DNA of 64,000 nucleotides from Ramazzottius varieornatus (GCA_001949185.1 BDGG01000005.1:1973249-2037248); one strand, 5' to 3'; positions 30,601 to 42,639 are shown, counted from the stretch's first letter. Numbers and translations: made by a program. The notes: a model not told the origin generated them from the letters alone.

Positions 30601-32845
30601 AGTGAAAAATCCTTTGGGAATTCGGCAAATAAATATAGTTTCACCCAAATCATTTCCGAAGTGGCTCAGTCATTCAGCCGAATCCAACAGAAAAGTGCGC
30701 CGCTTAGAGTGATGGTCTGGGTGATACCATTTGCCGACCTCCCATTTCTCGAATTTTTAAATTAACTATCAATTTTTAAAATGACGATCTTTTTCACCGA
30801 CAGATGTACAGCAGTCGTTGTTCCACCTTATTCGGTCCATCGAAACCAACTTCATCCCGACCGAACGTCGCGATGTTTTCTGCCATCCCTACCAGCCCCT
30901 GAAACCCTCCGAGTTCTTTGACCGTCTCACCATAGCCACCTACCTCATGGAAATGGACAAGCAAGTCTTTAACCACCGCCAGAAGATTCTTATGCGTCGC
31001 TTAGCCGGTCAGGAGGACGTCAAAGCCATCCTCACGCCCACTCTGACTAAGACATGGTCCATGGCCGGCCAACCACTGAAACACATCATCGAGACGCGCA
31101 TATTCCCTTTGGCTGCTCGGTTCAAGAGCCGGATCTTCGATGATCCGAAGAAAAGCCATATCATGTTTCGATATGTTGTCCAGCTGTACAGAATGTATCG
31201 GTACACTAATGAGCTGTACGCCGGACAGGAAGAAGTGGTACCGGAGGGCTTGACGTTGGAGACGATTTGTACCATGCTGAAGGACGCGAAGATCATGGGG
31301 TTGAAAGGGATTAGTTCGAGTGAGGTGCTAAAGTTGTGTGCGGCGGATTTTCCGGAGATGAGGGAAGGAAAGAATAGCTTCACGTTGGCTGTTCCTGTGA
31401 CCTTCTTGGAGTTCGTCGAGTTGTTGATCAGCGTGGCGTTGTCGTATAATGGGAGCTTCAAGTCGGCTGAGGAAACGAGACCTGTTCATATGAGAAAAGA
31501 ACCGTCTTACAAAGGTCAGATATTTAGCAACAGAACTGATCTACGTTTGCAAAAACGTAACTATAAAATATTTGAAAGCTCGATCGGCAAGTAAACTTGA
31601 GAAAATAGCGGGTGGCGCAAAATATCAAGAGCGTGCGCCACTCGGCAGAACAGACATGTCGAGTTCTCGAGTGCCGCACGTTTGCAATGTTTTTGCTGGT
31701 GGAATGCGCCACTTGGTAACCGATCTTGTCGAGTTTGTTTTCCGAGCTCCATTTTTTCGTTTTCTTTTGATTACTATTGCGATAGTTTTTAGATTAACTG
31801 CCGATAGGAATCCCGAATGATTTTTTTGTTTTCCGTAGGTCGTTTGCTGGACGCGGTGGACAGTCTACTTCTTACCGCACAGAAGAGCCCTTTCCTCCGG
31901 AAGAACAACGACGGTCCCCGGAGCGATTTCGATCCAGAGTTCTTCGCCATGTTACGTGGAGTTAACCTGCCCGTGACGAACGCCATGAGTAACGGCGATG
32001 CAGGAGACGCACCGTCCGCTGGGCACGCGGAGGAATCTGGTCATGAGCTGGGTCTGCCAGGTGGCAGCAGCTTCGATGAGATACTCGCACGGTTGGAGCG
32101 TCTGATGGACATGAAGGAGGATGATGCTTCTGGTGACAGAAAGATCGAGCTTTTCGAAGAGAAAGAACCAACGGTCTATCCTCCGAAAGATCCAACTGAA
32201 TACGAATACGCAGATGCGTCCATGCCGGATGGAAGCCAGTTCACAGGTGAATTAAAATATTGTAATTAGTCGTGAAAGGACCTCGCATGTTAATATTAAA
32301 CTTGGCGTGGCTAAAACGGGAGAGGTATCAAAAATTCATTGCACATATATTTTTGTGTCAGACTCGATGTATGATGATGTGAAACGAAGCAGTAGTACGG
32401 TCCAAGTACCACAATCTTTTTGCCAGGGTACACGATCGACTATACATCCTCGAAATGGACCTCTAACAAGTCCTTTTTGTCGGTCGGCAAAGATGGTTGT
32501 CCATTGCCCTTCTCCGCCGCGCCAGTCAGCAGTTCCCCGCCCTTTCGGCAGCAGAAGGATCATCCGCGACCTCCCGAGCCCTACGAGCTGCCGAGTTTTG
32601 TTTTCGATACGAACTCGACTTCCTCGCTGAAACCATCGGAACCAGTTTCTCTGCTGACATCTTGGGAAAGTCAGCTCGTGCCGTTTTTTGAGCAAATCCT
32701 CTTTCCAAAAATGATACTGTTCAAGCGCACAAACGACTCATTGATACAGAACGGGTTACTGAAGCCTTTGAAGGTCTTTGCGGAAGATGACGTACTTTGC
32801 GAGGATATCGCTGAGCGTCTTTTGCACGGCAGGATCGATACTTAA
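27673..32845 (+). CDS. RSPH10B: Radial spoke head 10 homolog B (MORN-repeat ciliary protein)
   Basis: Exons 27673-27955, 28099-28243, 28431-28530, 28595-28666, 28746-28919, 28979-29185, 29878-30054, 30120-30552, 30804-31514, 31839-32246, 32427-32845; 1042 residues, in phase throughout. An acidic N-terminus is followed by at least six MORN repeats (for example YEGNLQNGMRNGYGRFLD, YEGQWAMGLPHGEGSKLW, YYGNFRNGLIDGYGVFTE, YKGSWSEGKKNG). A long helical C-terminal region matches human RSPH10B: ICTMLKDAKIMGLKGISSSE and TFLEFVELLISVALSY correspond to MLKDFKMINKELTAATFME and FLEFFEALLSFAF. The protein belongs to motile-axoneme radial spokes, so sperm expression is likely. Four introns hold family-1 foldbacks. 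The exon 2 acceptor (GTGTAG/AGACT) was chosen because nearer acceptors give stops. Confidence 0.85.
28315..28412. repeat. ~100-bp foldback element, family 1, copy 9 (reverse orientation)
   Basis: GAACTCGACAAGATTG...TTCGGTGTTATCAGCGGG...CTGCCGAGCTC, in the 187-nt RSPH10B intron 2. Confidence 0.75.
29217..29312. repeat. ~100-bp foldback element, family 1, copy 10
   Basis: GACGAGATCACTTTCC...AAGTGGCGCACGGTTTCGGC...TGGGCCACTTGG. RSPH10B intron 6. Confidence 0.7.
29338..29838. mobile_element. MITE, ~500 bp, with ~40-bp inverted termini
   Basis: CAGATGGTTTGAACAAACGA at 29362-29381 has its exact complement at 29793-29812. The match continues outward (CACTTT-CGCAGATGG) to about 29338 and 29838. No coding capacity. 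In RSPH10B intron 6. Confidence 0.75.
30637..30730. repeat. ~100-bp foldback element, family 1, copy 11 (decayed)
   Basis: TTCCGAAGTGGCTCAG...CAGCCGAATCCAACAG...AGTGCGCCGCTT. RSPH10B intron 8. Confidence 0.55.
31612..31745. repeat. Two tandem/overlapping family-1 foldback units, copy 12
   Basis: One unit has GTGGCGCA...CGTGCGCCAC near 31613-31653. The second runs 31665-31745 and ends AACCGATCTTGTCGAGTTTG. RSPH10B intron 9. Confidence 0.7.
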
Positions 32846-33232
32846 CTTGGACAACGTCAGAATGCATGAAAATTTTCAACAAGTTTCGTAATAGTTTTCA
32901 TAGTATGGTTGTTCGTCGACGCTTTTCAGCATGACGATGCTCTTTTCACCCGCAATAGTACTTTAGACGTTACCGTATCTCGTGTCTGTTGACCGTGTTA
33001 TTGACCGTCTGTAGATTGTTGTCTGAGGAGCGGAAGTGGCACCATGATGTTGATGTAAGATGAGATGTGAAAGATTCAAACCAAGCATCCACTGGTCAGC
33101 AAACTCGGCAATGTACAATTGCGATAGAATGAAAAGTCAGCAAAACAAATCATGTAATCGAGATAGGAAAATAAGAAACGTGAAGCCATGTGGTGCAATG
33201 AAGGAAACGAATCAACCGCTAAGCGGCTAAAA
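32846..33232. other. Intergenic, RSPH10B to UGT1
   Basis: Same-strand intergenic stretch. Nothing recognised before the TATA box. Confidence 0.5.
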
Positions 33233-33240
33233 TATATAAG
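33233..33240 (+). promoter_or_regulatory. TATA box of UGT1
   Basis: TATATAAG 93 nt upstream of the ATG at 33326. It would place transcription start near 33265, downstream of the in-frame ATG at 33188, which supports the shorter start. Confidence 0.55.
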
Positions 33241-33325
33241 CTTTCATGCACCTACCGAGATAGATTTACCCGCTTTAACTCGTGTTAAACTTTGTGCAAC
33301 TCTTCGTCGAAGAGCCGACCGGAAA

Positions 33326-35851
33326 ATGGTTAGCGGAAGTACGGTTAACGTTATTAGGAAGCATGTTTTACTGATTACTTTCCCGGCATACGGCCACATT
33401 ATTCCGATTCTCGAACTGGCCAAGAGAATGGCCAGGTCCCATGAGGTGACGTTTGCCGTGTCTGAATGCAAGGTGGAGGATATCAAGAAAAGGGAGCTCT
33501 TCAGCGTCGACCAAGAAAACAAGGTGCGGCTTTACGGAATAAAAGATGGTCTTGACTGTCACCTCGACGATCCGTCGGACCCTGTGGCGATTCGCAAGGT
33601 CTTCAAGCATGTCTTATCCTCTGTCCAAATACTCATGGACAGAATGCCGACTAGGAACTCCGCCGTGGCGGCTACTGGAACGGTAAGCAATCGGCCAGAG
33701 GAAAAAAATAGCAGCTGCATTTTTCCGGTAGTTATTCGCTCTTTTCGTTTTTCGTAATGAGTATTCGTCAGATCTGTTTTCTCGATTATCGAACATTTTT
33801 CTACTGGTTAACTTGTTAAATCTCGGATAAGTTCTCGTTGACGATAACTTTTTTCAGCAGGACGCTGAAAAGATCGACGAGCCCGTTGATATCGTCATCG
33901 CGGATGGCTTTGTTGGCGGACCCGTTTCCACCTGTCGTTCCCGCGGTATCCCCTTTTATCTCTTCAACACAGCTGCCGCCCATCTCACCCAAGTCTTCCT
34001 TAGTCTGGACCGTGATCGAGACCTCATCCCACCCGACGAGAACACCGGACCGGTCTGTTTCCAGCAGCGCTTCGGACCCAACGTCGTCATGGACCCTCTG
34101 TTAGAGAAGCTGAAAGACCTCCTCCTTCCGATCACCGACACTATCCATCTCGCTACCGGCCTCATCGTCAACTCCTTCCGCGAGATCGAAGAGAAGGTCA
34201 TGAAAGAACTCTCTCAACATCCTTCGATGGCCAACGTCAAACTGTACTGTGTCGGGCCTTTCTTGTCGGAAGAAACAACCGCTAGTAAAAATAAGACGGT
34301 TGAAATCCAGGTCGACCGATGGTTATCGCAGAAGAGAGAACGTGAAGTTGTCTACGTGTCGCATGGGTCTGTTGCGGTTCCATCGCCCGGAGAGATCAAC
34401 GAGATAGGTCTGGGCTTGTTGGAGCTGAAGAAACCTTTCATCTGGTCTCTTCGCCGACAACACCACACCCATCTGCCGAAAGAACTCCAGGCACGGATTA
34501 GCCAACAGTTCTCCAGTCCGGATAGTCAGTTTCTGATCCTCACATGGGCTCCTCAGAAACTGATATTGTCCCACCCGGCTGTCGCTGTTTTTCTTAGTCA
34601 CTGCGGATGGAATAGTACGCTGGAAGGACTATCCGCGGGCAAACCGATCGTTGGATGGCCAATGTAAATACCCTGGGGGTTCAATAAGTTTTGAAGCTGC
34701 GCTCACCAGAAATCTTGTGGTCATTCGCTCTCTGCAAATTTTTGGGTAAACTGAGAGCCACTTATGGGCAATACTATAAAATTAGAGCCACGGCTGGGAA
34801 TTCATTCGTTGAAAAAATTGTGTAAGGGACATGTGGAAGGTTTCTTAGGAGTCCACGCTCTTGAAGAAATTATGTAGTTGCTTCCCCATTGTACGTTTGG
34901 GTCTGACTCGAGCACTGGACGAAAGAGGCATGTCTAGTGCCTAGTTTGTGCAGAAGGAAGTCAAGCCGGACCGCTGTCGAGACTCGAGAAAAAAAGTTAT
35001 ATTTCCTACAAAGCAAGAGTGCGTAAGTGAAACGGGGTGAATCCATCTAGTGCTCCACCGGATCACCAGGTGGATTTTGTGAACTTTCTGTGTTCTTCAG
35101 CGCGTTTCTATTTCGGATGAAAGTTTGTTCTCACTCTTCATACCCCAGTTGCTGTTTGTTGAAGCGCTAAAAAATTATCTATCCCAAAATTCTCGAAAAA
35201 CAATATTTCTACCATGTGCGTGGATAAGGTGAGGTTAACATGAAACAATGCGCGAGTTTACGAAGAAAATCGAAATTTTTATTTGCACCTTTCCAAAAAA
35301 GTTATTTCTCGTTCTGTACGAATGCCAGGTATCTCATGTTTTGACGATAGTGGTCAGAAGAGATGGTTTTCCCTTAACAGCGTTCTCTAGAAAATAATAG
35401 CACTTTCAGGTGGTCTGTGCCTTAAATCTAATTGAACCCTCTATGTACCTAGATAAGGGTTGATTCGAGAGGCTATGCGATATATCATAAACAGATTTCG
35501 CGAAATCAAAATCTTCCTAGTTTCTGACTTAATCATGGTTTCTGTCGCTTGCTGCACGTGATGTGTTTTGCTTTCAGGTTTGCGGATCAGGAAATGGATG
35601 CCTTATTCGTGGAGGACATCGGTGCTGGTCTGATGATCAAAGGTACTGGGATCGTGCCCAAACGCACAGTTGCCGGAAGCGAAGTGGCTACCACCATAGC
35701 AAAAGTGGCTGGATGGGAAGAACCGGGTACATCAGGCATGAGCAAAGTGAGCTTCACCGCCGAAGCTGAAGCATGGGGCAAGAAAATCAACTACGCTCTG
35801 GGACAGGATGGAAGTTCCACCAAAGAGTTCCTCGAATTAGTCCAGTTCTGA
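33326..35851 (+). CDS. Plant/bacterial-type UDP-glycosyltransferase, UGT1
   Basis: Exons 33326-33682, 33861-34663, 35578-35851; 477 residues. GT1-family transferase moving a sugar from a UDP-sugar to small acceptors. The N-terminal Rossmann start KHVLLITFPAYGHIIPILEL holds the catalytic His. The C-terminal donor site is a full 44-residue PSPG box from WAPQKLILSHP through HCGWNSTLEG to FADQ, the final Gln implying UDP-glucose. The GSS-like loop reads SHGSV. There is no signal peptide and no C-terminal membrane anchor or dilysine tail, unlike animal ER UGTs (which read HGGANG). Its first intron is at a different place from those of UGT2 and UGT3, and it is the most divergent copy. The final intron (914 nt) splits the PSPG box in the same phase as in the other three. 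Confidence 0.9.
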
Positions 35852-36524
35852 AATTCAGCTTCACTTGCGAGTTTATCATTATTCGATTGCTTTCTGTATT
35901 ATCTTTTTTACATCCTTTTACTGTATAATGTGATGGTGTTCCACGGTACCCCGATCTTCAGCTGGCTTTGTTGTCACCATAAGGTCTGGATACCACAGTC
36001 GGCGCCACTTTTGCCGATTTTTGTTGCTGTTGCGTTATCAGAGGAACTTTGCTCTGGCGGACGGATTCCCAGATCAACGCAGCAAATCAGTCATAAACCT
36101 TGTCGCTATAAAGTGCTGCATCGGTAATTCTCTTGATGCAACAGGTGTCACAAATTTCAGTCTTCGGCTTCATTAGTCAAGTGTTTGAATTTACGAATTG
36201 GATTTAGAAACTAATATAGGACAGATCCGGTTAAAAACAAAAAACATAATCGCACGCCTCGGGAGCCATTCGAATCTAGATGGCGGTGAAAACCGCGATG
36301 TGGCCATAACCCTAATCTTTCCTGCTCGATAAATAGGTTATGGATGATTTCCTACGGAATTCTCCACAGCACGGTGGTTTATACTCAGCGCGTTTACGAT
36401 AAGCAAAGCGGCCCAACTTGAGATCTGCTTCAGCAACCTTGAAACCGTCCTCGCCACCCAAATTTGTCTTGTTTTACATCACTCCCCCCTTTGGTTCCGG
36501 ATCCGAAAAGACTACTATTAATCA
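35852..36524. other. Intergenic, UGT1 to UGT2
   Basis: 673 bp, no gene or repeat recognised. Confidence 0.5.
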
Positions 36525-38299
36525 ATGATGAATGTTCAGGAGAAGCATATACTGTTCATCAGTGTCCCGGCGTACGGTCATGTCATCCCACTGCTGGAAC
36601 TGGCTCGCAAAGTCAGTAAATTTCATCAAGTAACGTTTGCCGTGTCGGCAAAGATGGTGGGAGACCTGCCGGAACGAGAACTGTTCGACGAGAAGGTTGA
36701 CAGCCGAATCACCATGTACCCGATCGCAGATGGTGTCGAAACTGCTATGGAGGGCCCGGCTAACAAAGACATATTCAAGAAAGTCATGCCGATGATTTTT
36801 AGAGGCATCATGAAACTGGTGCACAGTATTCCGATCAGCAACGATCCGTCCTTTGTCTCTGAACTGAAGGACCTCACCCGACCAGTGGACGGAATAATCA
36901 CGGACAATTTTATTGGCACGGGGGCGGGAGCTATGACTCAGCGAAAAATTCCGTTGTACTTGTTCAGCTCCGGTCCCGTATCCTTCACATGGGTCATTCT
37001 CTCGGTCCACGCGGAAATGGCAACTGGAAACATGGATGACCTCGACGGTTTTATGGAGGTATTTCGCACCCAACTGGGAGCTCGCGCGGCAAACAAACTC
37101 GACCAAGTGGCCCAAGTCGTTCTCCCAAGTAGCGCACGCTTTTATCAGATATCACTGTGAACGTGGGTCACCACTTGGCAAATCAACCTGGTCGAGCTTT
37201 GCCGAGCTTCCAATTAAAATATCTAGGGTCAACCGATTAAACATATCTCCGCTTTATAAGGTTCCCGATGAGGAAGGAAATTTTAAGAAGACGGTGCCGG
37301 CCGAACTGCTGCATAGCCTTCTGCTCCCCGTGCAGAAAATTCTACCCCAGTGCCATGCGGTGATAGTTAACAGCGTCTGCGATCTGGAGAGCGAAATGAT
37401 CAGAAGATGCAAGAGTAAACCAGGTATGCAAAATGTTCCTTTTTTCTGTATCGGTCCCATACTACCCGAGACGAAGAAAGCAGCCGCCGCCAACGCTACC
37501 ATCGAGCAGAAGGTGTCCACATGGCTGGATGGGAAGGACCCGGAATCTGTCGTGTACATCTCGTTTGGAAGTGTGGTCAAGACAAACCAGGCTCAGGTGG
37601 AAGCAATAGCTGGAGCGATCAAGCAGCTTGATCAGCCAGCGATTTGGTCCCTGAAGGCGAGCGACCAACAGTACGTGCCGGAAGACTTGAAGAGCGCAAC
37701 CAACATGGACGACCCGAGCAGCAAGGTCTTGATCTTGACATGGGCGCCGCAGAAGACGATCTTGTCACATGGGAGTATGGGGGTATTTGTCAGTCACTGC
37801 GGATGGAACAGCACGATGGAGGGTTTAGCGGCAGGAAAACCTATTGTCGGTTGGCCTCAGTGAGCAAGTCGTCCATGCGAATTGGAAAACAATCTCGGCC
37901 AAATCATTATTTCAAGTGGCGCACACTTCCAGCTAATATCGCTGATAATTTGCGCCACTTGCGCATACGACCTGGTCGAGGTTCTTTTGCCGAGCTTCTT
38001 ACATTCGTGCAGCGATGGTCAAATTGTGAATAACTTTCTATTCAAGGTTCGCTGATCAAAACATCAATGCTGAGTTTGTGGCCGAACATAATGCTGGAGA
38101 CGTCATACGCAACGCCGGAAGCCACAAAGGTGCCAGAATGGTACCGCCAAAGGAAATCATTAGCATGATAAAGAATGTCCAGAAGAACAATACGGAAGGG
38201 GCGCGAACCTTTGCGCAAAAACTTCACGCAGCGTTGCAGCCGGATGGTTCATCGAGCAAACAGTTCGCAGAGCTCGTGTCTTATATCGCAAGCACTTAA
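36525..38299 (+). CDS. Plant/bacterial-type UDP-glycosyltransferase, UGT2
   Basis: Exons 36525-37058, 37261-37859, 38047-38299; 461 residues. Catalytic His in VPAYGHVIPLLELA; acceptor-side segment RPVDGIITDNFIG; ISFGS loop; PSPG box WAPQKTILSHGSMGVFVSHC then GWNSTMEG to FADQ. No signal peptide or membrane anchor. Closely related to UGT3 and UGT4, so a tandem duplicate. Two ATGs in a row at 36525 and 36528. Both introns carry a family-1 foldback. Intron 1 (202 nt, after DGFME) is shared only with UGT3. Confidence 0.9.
37091..37200. repeat. ~100-bp foldback element, family 1, copy 13
   Basis: CAAACTCGACCAAGTG...CCAAGTAGCGCACGC...CACCACTTGGCAAATCAACC. Occupies over half of UGT2 intron 1. Confidence 0.75.
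37888..37990. repeat. ~100-bp foldback element, family 1, copy 14
   Basis: TTCAAGTGGCGCACACTTCC...TTTGCGCCACTTGCGC...CTGGTCGAG, in UGT2 intron 2 (187 nt). Confidence 0.8.
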
Positions 38300-38584
38300 A
38301 ATCCTGTAGACAATACGCGTTCTGTGCAGTTAATCCTGTGCACCAGAGAATTTGGAGCTGATATCTTCATTCTTGGTGGTGCTATGTCGGCAGCAATGTG
38401 GTCGATTCGAGGATGAAATTAGTTTACAGACGCTCGATCAAATGATCGAAAACTGTCCTGTTGGCTTACGTACCGCATACAGAAAAAGAAAGACGGCTCT
38501 TCTTCGATTCGTGACTTTACTGATGCAAGGGCGAGGTTCACAAAGTGGATATTTTCAGAAAACTGTGGAACCGGCGAAAAAGAA

Positions 38585-38702
38585 GCCTGCAACACCCGGT
38601 GTTCCCAAGCGGTCACCCATCTAAGTACTAACCGGGCCCGACGTAGCTTATCTTCCGAGATCGAACGGGATCGGGAGCATTCTACGTGGTATGGTCGCAG
38701 CC
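38585..38702 (-). rRNA. 5S ribosomal RNA gene
   Basis: 118 nt. The minus strand reads GGCTGCGACCATACCACGTA to GGGTGTTGCAGGC. The 5' and 3' ends pair as helix I with one mismatch. Both internal promoter blocks are intact: the A-box region AGATAAGCTACGTCGGGC and the C-box region TTAGTACTTAGATGGGTGAC. A T5 Pol III terminator follows 3 nt after the 3' end (CTTCTTTTTCG). It is a single copy on the opposite strand to the UGT genes around it. No SINE tail is attached. Confidence 0.93.
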
Positions 38703-39422
38703 GAAAGTTAACGAATTTGAATCGCAGAACCGTGTCCGCTTCGCTCACTGCACAAATTAGCCGAAACCTGATGTAGAATCAGAGGCCATCTCAGCTGCCA
38801 ACAGACGACAACAAAGTCGCCCGAGTCAAGTCAGGAAGGGCTTTCCAGAATAGATATTTCATAAAAAAGTTGGAAATCTTATAACATTCGTGTCGGCTAT
38901 CGGCGATGGTAGTGTGCCATTGTACTGATGTAGAAGAACCTGTTGACGCGTATGCAGGTCAAGGTTCCGGAATCCCCATCCTAAGGTTCCGAAGTCCTAG
39001 TCGCAAACACTAATCAGCACGGTATGTGCTCGTATCTATGGCATGGCTACCCGCGGAAGGCAAATGATATTGCAGGGCCTAAAGCACCATGACAAAGCGT
39101 TATCTTATCGGTCCTTTTACTAGAAAAGCTAAATCTTTTCTGGCTCAAGAGAGTATCAATTTCCTTGAAATAGCTGTTCAACAACATACGGAACTGATAA
39201 CGTAGTCAACAGCTGTCATGTTTCAGACGATACAAGATCAAGAGTTCTGTTCGAAACCCCATCTTTTGAGGCCAGACAAAATTGCCTGCGCAGCGTATTT
39301 TCTGCCGGAGTTTTCGAAGCTCTAAGTATCATCTTTGCTTTCGGCAGCGAATCTAAACGTACATCTCGTAAGCTTTCACATTTCTTTTCAACCTCCATTT
39401 TCCCGTGGCGAAAAATTTCAAC
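38703..39422. other. Intergenic upstream of UGT3
   Basis: 720 bp between the 5S gene and UGT3. No feature recognised. Confidence 0.5.
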
Positions 39423-41223
39423 ATGAAGAGCCAAGAGAAGCACCTGCTGTTCATCAGCATCCCGGCGTACGGTCACATCATTCCCCTGCTGGAGCTAGCC
39501 CGTAAAGTCAGCAAGTTCCATCAAGTAACGTTCGCCGTCTCAGCCAGAACCGTCGGAGACCTTCCCAAACGAGAGCTGTTCGACGCGACGGTCGACACCC
39601 GCATCAAGATGTACCCGATCCCGGATGGTATCGAGACGGCTATGGAGGACCCAAACGACCATGAACTGTTCAAGACGATGATGCCCATGATGTTTGGGGG
39701 TATTGTGAAAATGGTGGAGTTAATTCCCATCAGTAGCGAGCCATCTTCCGTGTCGGAATTGGGGGAATTCACCAGACCAGTGGATGGAGTCGTTTCCGAC
39801 AATTTCCTCGGACCCGCGGCCCGAACCTGCATCGAACGGAAGATTCCACTGTACTTATTCAACGCTTGTCCGGTATCGCTCACTTGGCTGATTTTATCGG
39901 TCCATCCGGACATGAAAACCGCACCCAAGCAGGAACTTGACGGCTTTGTCGAGGTAATCAATTTGGTTCTTGAAACCGTTTTCTCGATGGCCTTTCTTTA
40001 GAAAAAACAGTAGTTGGGAGCTCGACCAACAAACTCGAGTTATTCGACACGGTCGTTCGATCTCTGATACACGCCAGCCCCCCAGCCAATAAGCCGAAAA
40101 GGTGCGCCACTGGGCAACTCGGCCGGATTACTTTCGCAAGTGGCACACGTGCTCGGTGGTATTGGCTGAATCAGTGCGCCACTGGATCTGGCGATCTGGC
40201 CGACTCTGTTTGACGAGTTCCCGATTTACTCCAAACTTTTCGTGGGCTCAAATTTAGTCAATGAGAAAGGGCTTCACATCAACGTTTTGCGTCGATTTTG
40301 ACAGATGCCAGACGAACACGGAAATTTCAAAAAACCAATGCCGAAAGAGTTTCTGGACGACTTCATGCTGCCCGTCCAAAAGATTTTGCCAAAATGCCAC
40401 GCAGTGATTGTCAACAGCGTTCTGGAGCTAGAAAGCGAAGGGATTAAGAGATGTCAAAGTAAGCCAGGTATGAAGGACATGCCCTTCTTCTGCATTGGCC
40501 CTGTCTTGCCCGAGCCGAAACAGGGAAGTAACGCCAACGCGGTCGTTGAACAGAAGGTGACAAAATGGCTCGACACCAAAGATCCGGGATCGGTCGTGTA
40601 CATCTCCTTCGGAAGTGCCACTATGCCGAACAAGGATCAGGTGGCCGCGATTGCCGAAGCGATTAAACAGCTTGACCAGCCAGTGATTTGGTCTTTGAAG
40701 GCGAAGAGCCAACAGTACCTACCGGAAGAGCTGAAGAGGGCAACCAACATGGACAACCCTAACAGTAAGGTCTTGATTCTGACATGGGCGCCGCAGAAGA
40801 AGATCCTGTCACATGAAAGTGTGGGCGTATTCGTCAGCCATTGCGGATGGAACAGTACAATGGAAGGTTTATCTGGAGGGAAACCGATCGTTGGATGGCC
40901 TCAGTAAGCAAGCGAAGTCTAGATCAAATGAACGAAAAATGGTATGAATGCTCCTGGTTTTTTATCTTAGATTCGCCGAGCAGAACCTTAATGGAGAGTT
41001 TGTGGCCGAGAACAACGCGGGAGACGTCATACGAGACGCCGGAAGCCACAAAGGTTCCAGAGTGGTATCCTCACAAGAAATTGTCGACATCATAAAGAAG
41101 GTTCAGGAGAACAACGTAGAAGGAGCGCGAAAGTTTGGACTAAAGCTTCAAGCTGCACTACAGCCCAATGGGTCGTCGACAAAGGAATTCGAGAAGATGA
41201 TAGCTTTTATCGGAAGCAGTTGA
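39423..41223 (+). CDS. Plant/bacterial-type UDP-glycosyltransferase, UGT3
   Basis: Exons 39423-39953, 40305-40903, 40971-41223; 460 residues. An in-frame ATG at 39405 would add six residues; I prefer 39423 because MKSQEKHLLFIS aligns with the starts of UGT2 and UGT4. Motifs: IPAYGHIIPLLELA (catalytic His), RPVDGVVSDNFLG, ISFGSA, PSPG box WAPQKKILSHESVGVFVSHC, GWNSTMEG, FAEQ at its end (FADQ in the UGT1 and UGT2 copies). No signal peptide or membrane anchor. Intron 1 (351 nt) is at the same site as in UGT2 and holds two foldback units. The last intron splits the PSPG Gln codon. Confidence 0.9.
40060..40215. repeat. Two family-1 foldback units, copy 15
   Basis: A truncated unit (CAGCCAATAAGCCGAAAAGG then GCGCCACTGGG) is followed by a reverse-oriented unit (AACTCGGCCGGATTACTTTC, loop GGTGGTATTGGCTGAATC). 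UGT3 intron 1. Confidence 0.7.
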
Positions 41224-42639
41224 GTCATGGATCCTGTAGAATCAGTGTAGAATGTGCAGTGCATTGTATGGTTTGATATTTTATTTTATTGATCAGTTAC
41301 GCTGGCGCTGATTTCACTTTTTGTTTTCGGCCACCACAAACTACTGATCACATGCGGCCGGCACAGATACACTACACCCCGTATTTGCTTCCTGACAACC
41401 CCCCGTTCTAAATCATCGGAAAAACAGCTGACAATGCTTGTCATGTCCGCAAGCAAAGCACCGGCAAAACCAAGCCCAGCTTTTGCCGGATGAGATTTGA
41501 CATTTCGCGCGCTTTTTCTCTGACTGTCCAAGCTTCGTGCACTGTCTCAAACGACCAGTTCCTGGGTGTGGGTATAACACTGGTCCAAAAGTATCAAATC
41601 CTCTAGCTTTCTTTTGGTGCCAGCCAGTGGTCCGTGACCAAACTTTGGCACCGGTAATCCAAGGTACGCCGCCAGAAGCAGCCTTACAGCCTCGGTCATG
41701 TCTCACAGGACTATCACAACAATTTAGAACTGGTAGTTGTACAGGAACACATTTGCGGGAGTACTGACAGATTTCGGTGGATCGCTGAACTCGCTGTAAA
41801 TCCGTGCGCCGATTATAACCGACAAGTACACCGCAAAAGGCTAAGAAAGAATACAGTGGTATTCTACTAATAAACGAAGTTGATCTAGGTCTAAACGGCA
41901 GATTATAAGCACGGAGCGGTAAAAAGAGCGGGCGACTCCTCCAGAAGGTAATAATAACGAGAAAGGGACAGTGGTCTTGACGATGTATTTCGGCCGTTCA
42001 ATAATGCCGGTAATCTTCACCTTCCATAAACTACCATCGAAGATTTTGTCGTAGAACGCCCTGTAAGAATAAACCCGAGAGCGGCAAAAGGGTCACGAGC
42101 AGATTATCATATCATGCCATTGTATTTTGTTTTTCACGATAATGAGCTTGACAAGACATCGGATTTGGCAGCGTGTACCGGCTTCTGAGTTCAACGAAAA
42201 TCAGTCACTTCTCATCATATCTGATTGGCGCTCGATCGATTTTCCCCCTGGCAGTACGGGGCTATAGTTAGGCCACAGTCCGTATTTCTTATAGTTTCTG
42301 TTATCTAAATATGGGGAGGCCAGAGGCTAGCAAACCAAACGCGCAAGATGGTATCTCGAGTGGCGCGTTTCCTCTGCTGACCTCCTTATCCGCATGGACA
42401 ACAGTTCATCGCAAGAAACCCGGGACCCCAAAGCCGGAAAAAACCGGAAGCATTTCCCCAGCCTGTTGTTAAACTTCCTCATGACTTGTATTAAGCTTCC
42501 TCATGACTTGTATTCAGAATTCACACTCGCTTGGCTGGATATCCCCGCAATCTCAAGTATATCTTCTTTCGCAGTGACTATTACTGGTTTTGGGTTGTGC
42601 CAGATATAGTCACCCCAAAACACTGTTCGCCAAATCATC
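41224..42639. other. Intergenic, UGT3 to UGT4
   Basis: 1.4 kb without a supported gene. A minus-strand 97-codon frame at 41413-41706 with several cysteines is noted but not called. Confidence 0.5.

Noticed and set aside
33188-33325. Earlier in-frame start for UGT1 at 33188
   Set aside because: It lies upstream of the TATA box, and the added 46 residues match nothing in the other UGTs.
36522-37115. 197-codon minus-strand frame opposite UGT2
   Set aside because: Exact antisense shadow of UGT2 exon 1, which has clear family motifs.
41413-41706. 97-codon Cys-containing minus-strand frame between UGT3 and UGT4
   Set aside because: Cysteine spacing fits no zinc knuckle or toxin-like fold I know, and no splice or promoter support was seen.
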